Assembly (NCBI RefSeq): GCF_000974805.1 | Contig: NZ_BBQZ01000002.1 | Span: forward strand, 248,001 to 312,000 | Direction: 5' to 3' | DNA length: 64,000 nucleotides | Source of the DNA: Demequina salsinemoris | GTDB taxonomy: Bacteria > Actinomycetota > Actinomycetes > Actinomycetales > Demequinaceae | In this document: positions 49,349-58,322 of the stretch, one piece after another | Layout: each line of letters opens with the position of its first letter | Position numbering within the stretch: position 1 is the first letter of the stretch | The notes under the pieces: model-generated | The model's database searches: none | Told to the model about the DNA's origin: nothing | Seen by the model: the letters and a program-made list of their open reading frames with translations, nothing else | Translations under genes and position numbers: made by a program

Positions 49349-49510
49349 CGTTCCTGGCCGGCGGTCGCATCGTCCCCGTGCCGGAAGCCGGCTGCCGGCC
49401 ATCACGCCGCCAAGAACCCCGGTGGACGCGCTCCGTGCCACCTTCGACGCCCGCGTGCGTCCTGGAGGACACTGATCGTCATCCGTCCGAATCCAGCAGA
49501 AAGCCGCAAC

Positions 49511-49984
49511 GTGCACCTTCGCCGCCTCGCCTCAGCCGACGACCTCATGCCTTTCCTCGTGCTCGCGATGAACTGGCAGCCGGGCCGCGACTGGGATGCG
49601 GAACGCGTGTGGGCCGCGCCGGAGATCGCCCACTACATCGAGGGCTGGATGCGCGCCGGCGACGACGGCGTGATGGCAGAGGACGACGGTGCGTCCGTCG
49701 GTTGCGCGTGGTGGCGCTTCTTCAACTCCAGTGACCCTGGCTACGGCTACTTCGCCGATGACGTCCCCGAGATCGGGCTCGCCGTCACGCCGGCGGCCCA
49801 GGGCAGGGGCGTGGGGAGGGCGCTGCTGACCGCGCTGATCGACCTGGCACGCGCTCAGGAGCTCCCTGGGCTGAGCCTGTCCGTCGAGGACGGCAACGAC
49901 GGCGCCCGGCGGCTGTACGACGCGCTTGGCTTCGCCGTGGTCGGTCGCTCTGGCAACGCGGACACGATGCTGCTGCGGCTCTGA
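49511..49984 (+). CDS. GNAT-family N-acetyltransferase
   Basis: Predicted acetyl-CoA-dependent N-acyltransferase, 157 residues. The acetyl-CoA pyrophosphate loop is QGRGVGRALL at about 97-106, preceded by the beta-4 strand EIGLAVTPAA and followed by LYDALGF near the C-terminus, the standard GNAT order. Substrate unknown. GTG 49511 is assumed from family alignment of the first strand (HLRRLASADD); no clear ribosome site is seen, so the start is the weakest part. Convergent with sodA, sharing a terminator. No operon partner. Confidence 0.82.
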   Translation: MHLRRLASADDLMPFLVLAMNWQPGRDWDAERVWAAPEIAHYIEGWMRAGDDGVMAEDDGASVGCAWWRFFNSSDPGYGYFADDVPEIGLAVTPAAQGRGVGRALLTALIDLARAQELPGLSLSVEDGNDGARRLYDALGFAVVGRSGNADTMLLRL

Positions 49985-50002
49985 AGGAGCCCGCGTACGA
50001 CG

Positions 50003-50034
50003 AAGGGCGGGCCTCCCGGAGGAGACCCGCCCTT
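50003..50034. terminator. Bidirectional terminator between the GNAT gene and sodA
   Basis: Outer stem AAGGGCGGG (50003-50011) / CCCGCCCTT (50026-50034), continued by CTCC/GGAG around a short loop, between convergent genes. Confidence 0.82.
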
Positions 50035-50054
50035 GAATCCTGCGAGGGGGTGCG

Positions 50055-50675
50055 TCAGAGGACGATGAGGCCCTCGACGGAGACCGCCTTGGTGAAGCGC
50101 GCCTGCACGTTGCCCCAGTCCACGACGTTCCACCACGCCTTGACGTAGTCCGCCTTGACGTTGCGGTACTGGAGGTAGAAGGCGTGCTCCCACATGTCGA
50201 GCATGAGCAGCGGGACGAGGCCGACGGGGACGTTGCCCTGCTGGTCGTACAGCTGCACGATGACGAGCTTCTTGCCGATCGTGTCCCACGCGAGGATCGA
50301 CCAGCCGGAGCCCATGATCGTCATCGCGTTGTTGGTGAAGTGCGCGACGAACTTGTCGAACGAGCCGAAGTTGTCGTCGATCGCGGCGGCCAGCTCGCCG
50401 AACGGCTTGTCGCCGCCCTCGGGGGACATGTTCGTCCAGAAGATCGAGTGGTTGGTGTGGCCACCCAGGTTGAAGGCGAGGGCCTTCTCGAGGCCCGCGA
50501 TCGCACCGAAGCTGTCGGTGTCGCGCGCCTCGGCCATCTTCTCGAGAGCGGTGTTCGCACCCGCGACGTACGCGGCGTGGTGCTTGCTGTGGTGCAGCTC
50601 CATGATCTGGCCCGCGATGTGCGGGTCGAGAGCGCCGTAGTCATACGTGAGATCCGGCAGGCTGTACTCGGCCAT
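50055..50675 (-). CDS. sodA: Superoxide dismutase, Mn/Fe type
   Basis: Converts superoxide to oxygen and hydrogen peroxide; cytosolic or surface-associated, 206 residues. The four metal ligands are H28 (start of HHSKHH), H76 in TNHSIFW, D160 and H164 in DMWEHAFY. No signal peptide. Start ATG 50675 after GAGGAGGAAG. Located between the oxidase genes and qcrB, sensible given superoxide leakage from the respiratory chain, but transcribed from its own promoter. The metal choice (Mn or Fe) cannot be settled from sequence. Confidence 0.96.
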   Translation of the reverse strand: MAEYSLPDLTYDYGALDPHIAGQIMELHHSKHHAAYVAGANTALEKMAEARDTDSFGAIAGLEKALAFNLGGHTNHSIFWTNMSPEGGDKPFGELAAAIDDNFGSFDKFVAHFTNNAMTIMGSGWSILAWDTIGKKLVIVQLYDQQGNVPVGLVPLLMLDMWEHAFYLQYRNVKADYVKAWWNVVDWGNVQARFTKAVSVEGLIVL

Positions 50676-50822
50676 TCTTCCTCCTCATCAGGCCCCCTCC
50701 CAGGGGCTCTTCGGTCTGTGCATGTCCGACGGACGCAGGGATGTCCATCGGACCTACATCTACTCCAACCGGTGGGACCTTGCAGTTGTTCCAGGCCCGG
50801 CTGAACGTCGTGTGAACAGAGA

Positions 50823-50876
50823 ACGAGGAGCCCAGGGGAGCGGCGTGCGCGGCACGGCTCCTCCTGGACTCCTCGT
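50823..50876 (-). terminator. Terminator of the ctaE-qcrCAB operon
   Basis: Imperfect hairpin of about 18 base pairs, ACGAGGAGCCCAGGGGAGC (from 50823) against GCTCCTCCTGGACTCCTCGT (to 50876), about 14 bases beyond the qcrB stop. Confidence 0.8.
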
Positions 50877-50889
50877 CAGACGCGTGGCG

Positions 50890-52566
50890 TCAGTCCTTCG
50901 CGGCCTCGGCGAGCTCATGCTCGCTCTCATGCGCCGCGTCGTCGTGCGAACCGTGGTGGTGCTGCGCCTCGGCGTACTCGGCGGGGGTGACGGGCTCGAC
51001 GCGGTCCTCGAAGTAGAACCGCGACAGGCGGGCCTTGAACCGCTGCCAGCGCATGCCCTTCCTGCGCACGCCGGCCTCGTTGTACTCCTCGGGAGCGTCG
51101 AACGGCGCGATGTTCTCGTAGTTGACCCGGAGCCACAGCTCCTGGTCGCTCAGCGGCTCGTGGACCTCGATGTACTCGCCGTGCTCGTGACGGACGATGC
51201 GGCCCGTCTCGTGGCCGTGGAGGACCAGTTCGCGGTCCTTGCGTTGGAGGCCCATGGCGATGCGCTTGGTGACCCAGAACAGGGTCGGCGGGACGACGAA
51301 GATCGCGATGCGGAACGTCCACGTGAGGTCGTTGAGCGACAGATGGAACAGGTTGGCGATGATGTCGTTCGAGCCCTCCATCGCCAGGATCATGTAGAAC
51401 GAGATCAGCGCGACGCCGATGCCGGTGCGGGTCGGCGCGTTGCGCGGACGGTCGAGCACATGCTTCTCGCCGCGGTCACCGGTGGCCCACGCCTCGATCC
51501 ACGGGTACAGCGCGAGCGTGGTGAAGAACAGACCGGGGATGATCACTGCGGGGATGAGGATGTTCATCGGCAGGGTGATGCCGAAGATGTGCCACTCGAA
51601 GGGGATCGGCCCCAGCCATCCGGGCATGAGGCGCAGCGCGCCGTCGACGAACAGGATGTACCAGTCGGGCTGCGTTCCCGCGGACACCGGCGACGGGTCG
51701 TAAGGGCCGTAGTTCCACACCGGGTTGATGGTGAACAGGGCGCCGAGGATCGCGATGATGCCGAAGACGACGAAGAAGAATCCGCCCGCCTTCGCGGTGT
51801 AGACCGGGAACAGCGGCAGGCCGACGACGTTCTTGTGGGTGCGTCCGCCGCCCGGGTACTGGGTGTGCTTGTGCAGGAACACCAGGAACAGGTGCACCGC
51901 GACGAGCGCGAGGATCAGGCCGGGCACCAGCAGGATGTGCGCGGTGAACAGGCGGGGGATCAGGACCTCGCCGGGGAACTCGCCGCCGAACAGCCAGAAC
52001 GAGATGTACGAGCCGAGGATCGGCACCGACTTGATGACGCCGTCGATGATGCGCAGGCCGTTGCCGGAGAGTACGTCGTCGGGCAGCGAGTAGCCGGTGA
52101 AGCCTCCCGCGAGGGACAGGATCATCAGCGTGAAGCCGACGAGCCAGTTGAGCTCGCGCGGCTTGCGGAACGCGCCCGTGAAGAACACGCGGGCCATGTG
52201 GATCACGATGGCCGCGGTGAACATCAGCGCCGCCCAGTGGTGGATCTGGCGCATGAGGAGGCCACCGGGGACCTCGAACGACATATGCAGCGTCGACTCG
52301 AAGGCCTTCGACATCTCGACGCCCTGCATCGTCTCGAGAGGGCCGTCGTACTCGACGATCGTCATGGACGGCTCGAAGTAGGCGGTGATGAAGACGCCCG
52401 ACAGCAGCAGGACGACGAACGAGTACAGCGCGACCTCGCCCAGCATGAACGACCAGTGGTCGGGGAAGAGCTTGCGCGAGAAGTACTTGACCAGCGCGCC
52501 GACCCCGGTGCGCTCGTCGACGTAGTTGGCGGTGCCGGAAGCGGCGGCGTTGAGCTTGGCGCCCAT
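50890..52566 (-). CDS. qcrB: Cytochrome bcc complex subunit B
   Basis: Membrane cytochrome b that oxidises menaquinol, 558 residues. Eight core transmembrane helices carry two haem b groups through His pairs in helices II and IV (HHWAALMF, VHLFLVFLHKH), and the Qo-site motif PDWY appears as TQPDWYILF. The C-terminal extension of over 100 residues, with hydrophilic RRKGMRWQRFKARLSRFYFEDR, is typical of actinobacterial QcrB. ATG 52566 overlaps the qcrA stop by one base. Last gene of the ctaE-qcrCAB operon; product forms a supercomplex with the aa3 oxidase. Confidence 0.97.
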   Translation of the reverse strand: MGAKLNAAASGTANYVDERTGVGALVKYFSRKLFPDHWSFMLGEVALYSFVVLLLSGVFITAYFEPSMTIVEYDGPLETMQGVEMSKAFESTLHMSFEVPGGLLMRQIHHWAALMFTAAIVIHMARVFFTGAFRKPRELNWLVGFTLMILSLAGGFTGYSLPDDVLSGNGLRIIDGVIKSVPILGSYISFWLFGGEFPGEVLIPRLFTAHILLVPGLILALVAVHLFLVFLHKHTQYPGGGRTHKNVVGLPLFPVYTAKAGGFFFVVFGIIAILGALFTINPVWNYGPYDPSPVSAGTQPDWYILFVDGALRLMPGWLGPIPFEWHIFGITLPMNILIPAVIIPGLFFTTLALYPWIEAWATGDRGEKHVLDRPRNAPTRTGIGVALISFYMILAMEGSNDIIANLFHLSLNDLTWTFRIAIFVVPPTLFWVTKRIAMGLQRKDRELVLHGHETGRIVRHEHGEYIEVHEPLSDQELWLRVNYENIAPFDAPEEYNEAGVRRKGMRWQRFKARLSRFYFEDRVEPVTPAEYAEAQHHHGSHDDAAHESEHELAEAAKD

Positions 52567-53618
52567 CAGTGGCTCGTCTCCTCGTCGTCGGTCGAGTCAT
52601 CGCCCATGAGGCGGTCCCAGAATGAGGGGCCGACGGGCTCGTGGAAGTCGCTCTTGGCCACGATGTAGCCCTCGTCGTCCACCTCGATGGGGAGCTGGGG
52701 GAGCGGACGCTTGGCCGGACCGAAGACGACCTTGGCGCCGTTGGCGACGTCGAAGGTGGACTGGTGGCACGGGCATAGCAGGTGGTGCGTCTGCTGCTCG
52801 TAGAGCGCCACGGGGCAGCCGACGTGGGTGCAGATCTTCGAGTAGGCGACGATCCCGTCGAAGGACCAGTCCTCGCGGCCCTCCTGGACATTGAGGTCCT
52901 CGGGGTTGAGGCGGACCAGGAGGACGACGGCCTTGGCCTTCTCCTCGATCTTGCCGTGCTCGAGCTCGTTGAGGCCGTCGGGGATGACGTGGAAGGCAGA
53001 GCCGATCGTGACGTCGGCGGCCTTGATGGGGGTGCCGTCGGGGTCCTTGGTGAGGCGGACGCCCTTGGCCCACATGGTGTGGCGGAACTTGGAGACGTTC
53101 CAGTCACCTCCCATCGAGGCGATCTGAGGCACCAGGAACGCCAGCGGAGCGATGGCGAGCGCGGTGATCATCGAGCCCTTGAGCAGCGTGCGACGCTTGG
53201 GGCCGGCGAGCCCCGAGTCCTCGACGCCGTCCTTGAGGTTCTGGATCGCGCCCTCGCGCGCCTCGTCGGACGAGCGCATCTCGTGGCGCTCCTCGACCAT
53301 CTCGTGGTCACGCATGAGCGTCTTCGCCCAGTGGATGGCGCCGATGCCGATGCCGAGCATCGCGAGCGCGATTCCCAGGCCCAGCACGGCGTTGAAGGTC
53401 CGGATGGAGGTCACGGACTCGCCCATGTCCATGCCGAAGTAGCCGACCAGAGCGACGATCGTGCCCACGATGGACAGTCCGAAGATCGCCGCGGTCTGGC
53501 GCTCGGCCTTGTCCGCCGCCTTCGGGTCGACATCAGCCTTGCGTGGTCGATGGAAGGGGACGCCTGGGTCCTGGAACTCCTGCTCCGCCCCTGGCTCAGT
53601 GGTGTTCTCGAGGCTCAT
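52566..53618 (-). CDS. qcrA: Cytochrome bcc complex Rieske iron-sulfur subunit
   Basis: [2Fe-2S] Rieske protein transferring electrons from menaquinol to QcrC, 350 residues. Actinobacterial type with three N-terminal helices (about 45-63, 75-97 and a third near 150-168) after a Pro/Asp-rich tail; a twin Arg-like KRRTLLKGS precedes the last helix. Cluster ligands are in CTHVGCP and CPCHQSTF. ATG 53618 overlaps the qcrC stop (ATGA), and the stop overlaps the qcrB start. The reading frame stays open far upstream, but only as antisense or antiphase reading. Confidence 0.97.
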   Translation of the reverse strand: MSLENTTEPGAEQEFQDPGVPFHRPRKADVDPKAADKAERQTAAIFGLSIVGTIVALVGYFGMDMGESVTSIRTFNAVLGLGIALAMLGIGIGAIHWAKTLMRDHEMVEERHEMRSSDEAREGAIQNLKDGVEDSGLAGPKRRTLLKGSMITALAIAPLAFLVPQIASMGGDWNVSKFRHTMWAKGVRLTKDPDGTPIKAADVTIGSAFHVIPDGLNELEHGKIEEKAKAVVLLVRLNPEDLNVQEGREDWSFDGIVAYSKICTHVGCPVALYEQQTHHLLCPCHQSTFDVANGAKVVFGPAKRPLPQLPIEVDDEGYIVAKSDFHEPVGPSFWDRLMGDDSTDDEETSH

Positions 53619-54397
53619 GAGGAGCGCGCTCCGATCCAGATCGTGCTTGCGATGAGGAGGCCGATGCCGACGATCCAGGCCCAGAACGCCTCGGCCACGG
53701 GGCCGATGGAACCGAACGAGAGGCCGCCGGGGGAGCCGTCGCGCTGCGCGACCAGGTACGCGATGATGTCGCGCTTGCTCTCCTCGGTGATGTTGGCGTT
53801 GTTGAAGACGGGCATGGACTGCGGGCCCGTCAGCATCGCCTCGAAGATGTGGGTCGGCGTCGTCTCCATGAGCGACGGCGCGAACTTGCCCTGCGTGAGG
53901 GCTCCGCCGCCGCCGACCGAGCCGTGGCACATGGCGCAGTTCGTGCGGAACAGCTCCATGCCCTTGGCCGCGTCGCCGAGCTCGGGGTCCACCTGTTCCG
54001 CTGTCGGAACCGAGGGGCCCGTGCCGAGCGAGGCGACGTAGGCCGCGAGCTGTGCGATCTGCTCCTCGGTGAAGACGACCTCCTTCGCGGGAGCCTGGGC
54101 GCCCGAGGCCTGCATGGGCATGCGGCCCGTGCCGACCTGGAAGTCGACCGCGGCGGCGCCGACGCCGACGAGCGACGGAGCGACGCCGTCCTGGCCCTGC
54201 GCATCGATGCCGTGGCAGGTGGCGCAGTTCGACGTGAAGAGCTTCTGCCCTTCCTCGATGTCGGAGGACGACGCGGTGGTGGCCTCGGCGGACTGCGACG
54301 TGATGACGGCGCCGACGCCGGTGAGAAGAGCGAGGAGCGTCAGCACAAGGATCAGCGGGGCCGCCTTGTGGTAGCGCTTGCGTGCAAGTGCGTGCAT
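53615..54397 (-). CDS. qcrC: Cytochrome bcc complex di-haem cytochrome c subunit
   Basis: Di-haem cytochrome c that passes electrons directly to CuA of the aa3 oxidase, removing the need for a soluble cytochrome c. 260 residues. N-terminal signal-anchor helix, two c-type haem sites CATCH and CAMCH with matching axial Met segments (GRMPMQ and PQSMPVF), and a C-terminal membrane anchor (about 235-255). ATG 54397. It overlaps qcrA by four bases and follows ctaE by 15 bases. Di-haem QcrC is a hallmark of actinobacteria. Confidence 0.97.
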   Translation of the reverse strand: MHALARKRYHKAAPLILVLTLLALLTGVGAVITSQSAEATTASSSDIEEGQKLFTSNCATCHGIDAQGQDGVAPSLVGVGAAAVDFQVGTGRMPMQASGAQAPAKEVVFTEEQIAQLAAYVASLGTGPSVPTAEQVDPELGDAAKGMELFRTNCAMCHGSVGGGGALTQGKFAPSLMETTPTHIFEAMLTGPQSMPVFNNANITEESKRDIIAYLVAQRDGSPGGLSFGSIGPVAEAFWAWIVGIGLLIASTIWIGARSS

Positions 54398-54412
54398 TGT
54401 CGGGGGGACCCT

Positions 54413-55042
54413 TTACTGGACCAGGTAGACGACGGCGAACAGGGCGATCCACACCACGTCCACGAAGTGCCAGTAGTACGACACGACGATGGTGGTGGTG
54501 GCCTCGTGAGAGGTGAACTTCTTGGCGGCGAACGAGCGTGCCAGCACGAACAGCATCGCGATGAGGCCGCCGATGACGTGCAGGCCGTGGAAGCCGGTCG
54601 CGAGGTAGAAGACCGAGCCGTAGGGGCTCGACGAGATCGTGATCCCCTCCGACACGAGCGTCGCGTACTCGTAGACCTGGCCGGCGATGAAGAGCGAACC
54701 CATCAGATACGTGAGCACGAACCACTCGTGCATGCCCCAGCTCTTGACCTGCCAGATCGAGCCGGTGCGGCGCCTCTGATATCGCTCCGCGGCGAAGACG
54801 CCTGCCTGCGCGGTGAACGAGGACAGGACGAGGACCACGGTGAAGAACAAGGCAGTCGGGAGCTTGAGGAGCTGGGTCGTCTCCTCCCACACATCGGGCA
54901 CCTGGGCCCTCAATGTGAAGTACATCGCGAACAGGCCGGCGAAGAACATCAGCTCGGAGCTCAGCCACACGATGGTTCCGACTGCCACCTGGTTGGGGCG
55001 GGTCGCGTGAATGGGCGACGGCACCGTCGTTGCATGGGACAT
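54413..55042 (-). CDS. ctaE: Cytochrome c oxidase subunit III
   Basis: Structural subunit of the aa3 oxidase supporting proton uptake and stability, 209 residues, five predicted transmembrane helices (short bacterial form). Family motifs include [17 protein letters not shown] early, the central [10 protein letters not shown] and the C-terminal [14 protein letters not shown]. First gene of the ctaE-qcrC-qcrA-qcrB operon, the standard actinobacterial arrangement separated from ctaCDF. ATG 55042; an AT-rich TTTAAT box seven bases upstream suggests a leaderless or near-leaderless start. Confidence 0.96.
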   Translation of the reverse strand: MSHATTVPSPIHATRPNQVAVGTIVWLSSELMFFAGLFAMYFTLRAQVPDVWEETTQLLKLPTALFFTVVLVLSSFTAQAGVFAAERYQRRRTGSIWQVKSWGMHEWFVLTYLMGSLFIAGQVYEYATLVSEGITISSSPYGSVFYLATGFHGLHVIGGLIAMLFVLARSFAAKKFTSHEATTTIVVSYYWHFVDVVWIALFAVVYLVQ

Positions 55043-55130
55043 AGGTCCTATTAAAGCGCACGGGAGGTTGACATGGCATCAACCGGTGGGGCGCGTTCCT
55101 CGAAGCCCGTGCGCGTGCCAGAATGTCGAT

Positions 55131-55544
55131 ATGAGCGACCTGCAGACCAGGGACGAGAACGCCCTCGAAACCGCCACCGCGCGAATCCTGCTCTATTCGG
55201 ACGACCGCAACGTGCGCGAGAAGGTGCGTTTCGCGGTGGGATCGACCGCCGCGGGGCGGTCGATCGAGTGGCTCGAGACGGCGACGCACGAGGCGACCGT
55301 GACGGCGCTCGACGGTGACGCGTTCGACCTCGTGATCCTCGACGGAGAGGCCGCCAAGGTCGGCGGCATGGGGATCGCGCGGCAGATGAAGCACGAGATG
55401 TTCAGCGTGCCGCCGATCCTGCTGCTCGTCGGGCGCCCCGGCGACGCGTGGCTCGCCACGTGGTCGGAGGCCGATGGCGCCGTGTCGCACCCGCTCGACC
55501 CGTTCGCCGTGCGCGAGGCCGTCGTCGAGCTGCTCGCCAAGTAG
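55131..55544 (+). CDS. Orphan receiver-domain-like protein
   Basis: A 137-residue protein with a CheY-like fold only. The acidic pair is in LLYSDDRNVRE, the candidate phospho-acceptor Asp in DLVILDGE, and a late Pro-containing loop VSHPLDPFAVREAV; the usual Lys of receiver domains is not obvious. No output domain and no kinase nearby. It sits between ctaE and trpD, a position where actinobacteria often keep such a small regulator-like gene. A CAGAAT box six bases before ATG 55131 fits a leaderless start. A regulatory role in respiration is only a guess. Confidence 0.7.
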   Translation: MSDLQTRDENALETATARILLYSDDRNVREKVRFAVGSTAAGRSIEWLETATHEATVTALDGDAFDLVILDGEAAKVGGMGIARQMKHEMFSVPPILLLVGRPGDAWLATWSEADGAVSHPLDPFAVREAVVELLAK

Positions 55545-55553
55545 GGGTCCGGT

Positions 55554-56594
55554 ATGGCGACCCTGCAGGAGCTGCTGTCCAAGCTCGTCGAGCACCAGGA
55601 CCTCACCGCGGACGAGACCTCGAGCGTGATGGACCAGATCCTCACCGACTCCGCGTCGCCCGTCACCGTGGCCGCGCTGCTCGCGGCCCTGCGCGTCAAG
55701 CGCGAGACCTCGGAGGAGGTCGCCGGTCTCGCCGCGGCGATGCTGGATCACGCCGTGCGATTCGAGGTCCCGACCCGGTCGGTCGACATCGTCGGCACCG
55801 GCGGCGACGGCGCGCACACCGTGAACATCTCAACCATGGCCTCGCTCGTCATGGCGGGTGCGGGGCTCACCGTGGTCAAGCACGGCAACCGCGCCGCAAC
55901 CTCCAAGTCGGGCTCCGCCGATGTGCTCGCCGAGCTGGGCGTGCGGCTCGACCTGCCGGTGGAGCGGGTGAAGGAGCTCGCGACCGAGGTGGGAATCACC
56001 TTCTGCTTCGCTCAGGTGTTCCACCCGGCCATGCGCTTCGCGATGCCCATCCGCAAGGAGATCGGCGTCCCGACGACGTTCAACATCCTGGGCCCGCTGA
56101 CCAATCCCGCGCAGCCGGAGGCCACGGCGATCGGCTCGTCGTCGATGCGTGTCTCGCCGGTCCTCGCGGGAGTGATCGCGGCGCAGGGGCGCGAGGCGCT
56201 CGTGTTCCACGGAGACGACGGGCTCGACGAGCTCGCCGCGACCGGTGGCGCGACCGTCTGGGAGGTCCGCGCGGGCGAGGTCCACGAGCTGCGTCTCGAC
56301 GCGGTGCGCGACCTGGGCCTGCCGCCGATCACCGTCGAGGATCTGCGTGGGGGTGAGCCGTCGGAGAACGCGGCGATCGCGAGGGAGATGCTCGCCGGCT
56401 CCACGGGGCCGGTGCGCGACACCGTGATCCTGAATGCGGCCGCGGGCATGGTCGCCGACGGGACCCTGCCGGGCACGTCGAGCGGTTCGCTGGTCGAGCG
56501 CTTCGCCGCCGGCATGGAGATCGCGGCCACATCCATCGACGAGGGCCGCGCGAGCGACGTCCTCGATCGCTGGGTCGCCGACACCCAGGCGTGA
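55554..56594 (+). CDS. trpD: Anthranilate phosphoribosyltransferase
   Basis: Transfers phosphoribose from PRPP to anthranilate in tryptophan synthesis, cytosolic dimer, 346 residues. PRPP and anthranilate motifs are intact: GTGGDGAHTVNIST (about 82-95), KHGNRAATSKSGSAD (about 106-120) and the metal-binding DDGLDE. Close behind the receiver-like gene (nine-base gap) and probably co-transcribed. Other trp genes are not in the window, and the isolated trpD next to ctaE/qcr genes is a known actinobacterial arrangement. Its stop directly abuts the stop of the convergent nuclease gene. Confidence 0.95.
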   Translation: MATLQELLSKLVEHQDLTADETSSVMDQILTDSASPVTVAALLAALRVKRETSEEVAGLAAAMLDHAVRFEVPTRSVDIVGTGGDGAHTVNISTMASLVMAGAGLTVVKHGNRAATSKSGSADVLAELGVRLDLPVERVKELATEVGITFCFAQVFHPAMRFAMPIRKEIGVPTTFNILGPLTNPAQPEATAIGSSSMRVSPVLAGVIAAQGREALVFHGDDGLDELAATGGATVWEVRAGEVHELRLDAVRDLGLPPITVEDLRGGEPSENAAIAREMLAGSTGPVRDTVILNAAAGMVADGTLPGTSSGSLVERFAAGMEIAATSIDEGRASDVLDRWVADTQA

Positions 56595-58322
56595 TCAGTA
56601 GCTGACGGCGGACCTTCGGCTGTCGACGACCTTCGCGTGGTCGTCCTTGCGGGCGCTCACCCATGACGCGTGTCTGCCCGCCGCATTGACGGACTGGGCC
56701 CACTCGCCGTCCACGTGCAGCAGGCGCGTTCCGGGGCGCTCGAGCCAGCGCGCGAGCATCTCCTGCTCCTCGATGAGCGGTTCGGCGACGTCCAGGGTGG
56801 CCCAGGCGTCCCGCAGGCGATCGGCGGCGGCCCACACCTGACCCGCGACGTGCTCGGATCCGGCGAGGAGGCCGCGGCTGACCGAGACGAGGTCCCACCC
56901 GTCGCCCGAGCGTCGGGCCGCGACGAGGCTCACGCGCCTGAGCGACTCGAGACGCTGACCCCGCATCGCGCCCTCGATCAAGGCGCTCACGCCATCCCTC
57001 AGCTCGGCGGCGCGCTCGTAGTCGAGCCGCGCGGCGTGCTCGGCGATCTGGACGCGCAGCGCCTCGACGACGGGGGAGGGATCCTCCATCATCGCGGAGC
57101 GTGCGGCATCGACGGCCTGGGCGTAGCCCGAGTCCGCGCCGCGCTGGCAGGGCGCCGAGCATTGGCCGAGATCCTTGAGCAGGCATGCTCGAGCGAGTGG
57201 GCGGGGAACGAGCGGAAGCCGCGTCGTGCAGGTGCGCAGCGACATTGCGAGCTCGAGCGCCTCGATCGCGGCCCTGGCGTCGCCCGCGCCGCGCATGGGC
57301 CCCAGCACGCCCTGGGCGCCCGCGATCGCGCGCGAGACGGACAGGCGGGGATACGGCTCGGAGGTCAGCTTCACCCACGTCGTGCGCTCGGGCCGCGCGG
57401 AACGCCTGTTGTATCGCGGGCGATGCTCCTCGATCAGGCGCACCTCACGCACGTTCGCCTCGATCTCGGTCGCGCACACCTGGGTGTCCACGGCGACCGC
57501 GAGCTCGAGCATCTCCCGGATCTGCCGACGCTGCTCCCCGCGCGTGAAGTAGCTCTTCACGCGCGAACGCAGGTTCTTGGAGGTGCCGACGTAGAGGCGC
57601 TCGCCGCGGGGCCCCCTGAAGATGTAGACGCCGGGCTTGGACGGGACCCCTTCCGCGAGAACGGCCTTCTTGCGCAGCCTCTCCGGCATCGGGTTGCGCA
57701 GCGAGTCGAGATCCTCGCGATGCGTGATGCCGAACCTCGCGAGGCGCTCGAGCATGCCGTGGAGCACCTCGGATGTCGCGCGCGCGTCGTCGAGCGCGCG
57801 GTGATTGGGCGTGACCTCCGTGCCGAACACCCGCGCGAGGGTGCCGAGCTTCTTGTTCGGGGCCTCCTCCTTGGTGGTCGCGCGTCGCGCGAGGACGAGG
57901 GTGTCGACGACCTCGTTGCCTGGCCACGCGTACTCGTGGGCGCGGCACGCGGCCTTGAGGAAGCCCACGTCGAAGCGGGCGTTGTGCGCGACGAGCACCG
58001 CGTCGCCCAGGAACTCGAGGAATGAGGGGAGCACCTGCTCGATGCGGGGCGCCGCGTAGACCATCGCATCCGTGATCCCCGTCAGCGCCACGATCATGGG
58101 AGGGATCGGGGCGCCGGGATCCACGAGCGTCTGGAACTCGCCGAGCACCTCGCCACCCCGCGTCTTCACCGCGCCGATCTCCGTGATGCCCGAGGAGTCG
58201 GGGGATCCTCCCGTCGTCTCGAGGTCCACGACGACGAAGGTGGTCGCGGAGAGGGGCTCGCCGATGTCCTCGAGGCTGCGCTGAGTGCCTGCGAGGAGAG
58301 GCGCGAGATCGGGCGTGGTCAT
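56595..58322 (-). CDS. DEDDh 3'-5' exonuclease fused to UvrC-like GIY-YIG nuclease
   Basis: DNA-repair protein of 575 residues joining a DnaQ-type exonuclease (about 25-195) to a UvrC N-half-like region. The exonuclease shows the D and E of VVDLETTG, the Asp of HNARFD and the H/D pair in HRALDDA. The GIY-YIG domain follows at about 225-305 (PGVYIFRG, LYVGTSKNLRSRVKSYF, late Glu) with a UvrC-like central segment and UVR-like helix pair (LDYERAAELRDG). The RNase-H-like and HhH parts of UvrC are absent. A TACCGT box six bases before ATG 58322 marks a leaderless start. Probably a nuclease for lesion removal, similar to Cho fusions. Confidence 0.9.
   Translation of the reverse strand: MTTPDLAPLLAGTQRSLEDIGEPLSATTFVVVDLETTGGSPDSSGITEIGAVKTRGGEVLGEFQTLVDPGAPIPPMIVALTGITDAMVYAAPRIEQVLPSFLEFLGDAVLVAHNARFDVGFLKAACRAHEYAWPGNEVVDTLVLARRATTKEEAPNKKLGTLARVFGTEVTPNHRALDDARATSEVLHGMLERLARFGITHREDLDSLRNPMPERLRKKAVLAEGVPSKPGVYIFRGPRGERLYVGTSKNLRSRVKSYFTRGEQRRQIREMLELAVAVDTQVCATEIEANVREVRLIEEHRPRYNRRSARPERTTWVKLTSEPYPRLSVSRAIAGAQGVLGPMRGAGDARAAIEALELAMSLRTCTTRLPLVPRPLARACLLKDLGQCSAPCQRGADSGYAQAVDAARSAMMEDPSPVVEALRVQIAEHAARLDYERAAELRDGVSALIEGAMRGQRLESLRRVSLVAARRSGDGWDLVSVSRGLLAGSEHVAGQVWAAADRLRDAWATLDVAEPLIEEQEMLARWLERPGTRLLHVDGEWAQSVNAAGRHASWVSARKDDHAKVVDSRRSAVSY

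Noticed and set aside
47024-49516. 830-codon minus-strand open frame opposite ctaD and ctaF
   Set aside because: Extreme Arg/Glu/Asp/His composition and full overlap with cytochrome oxidase genes; a shadow.
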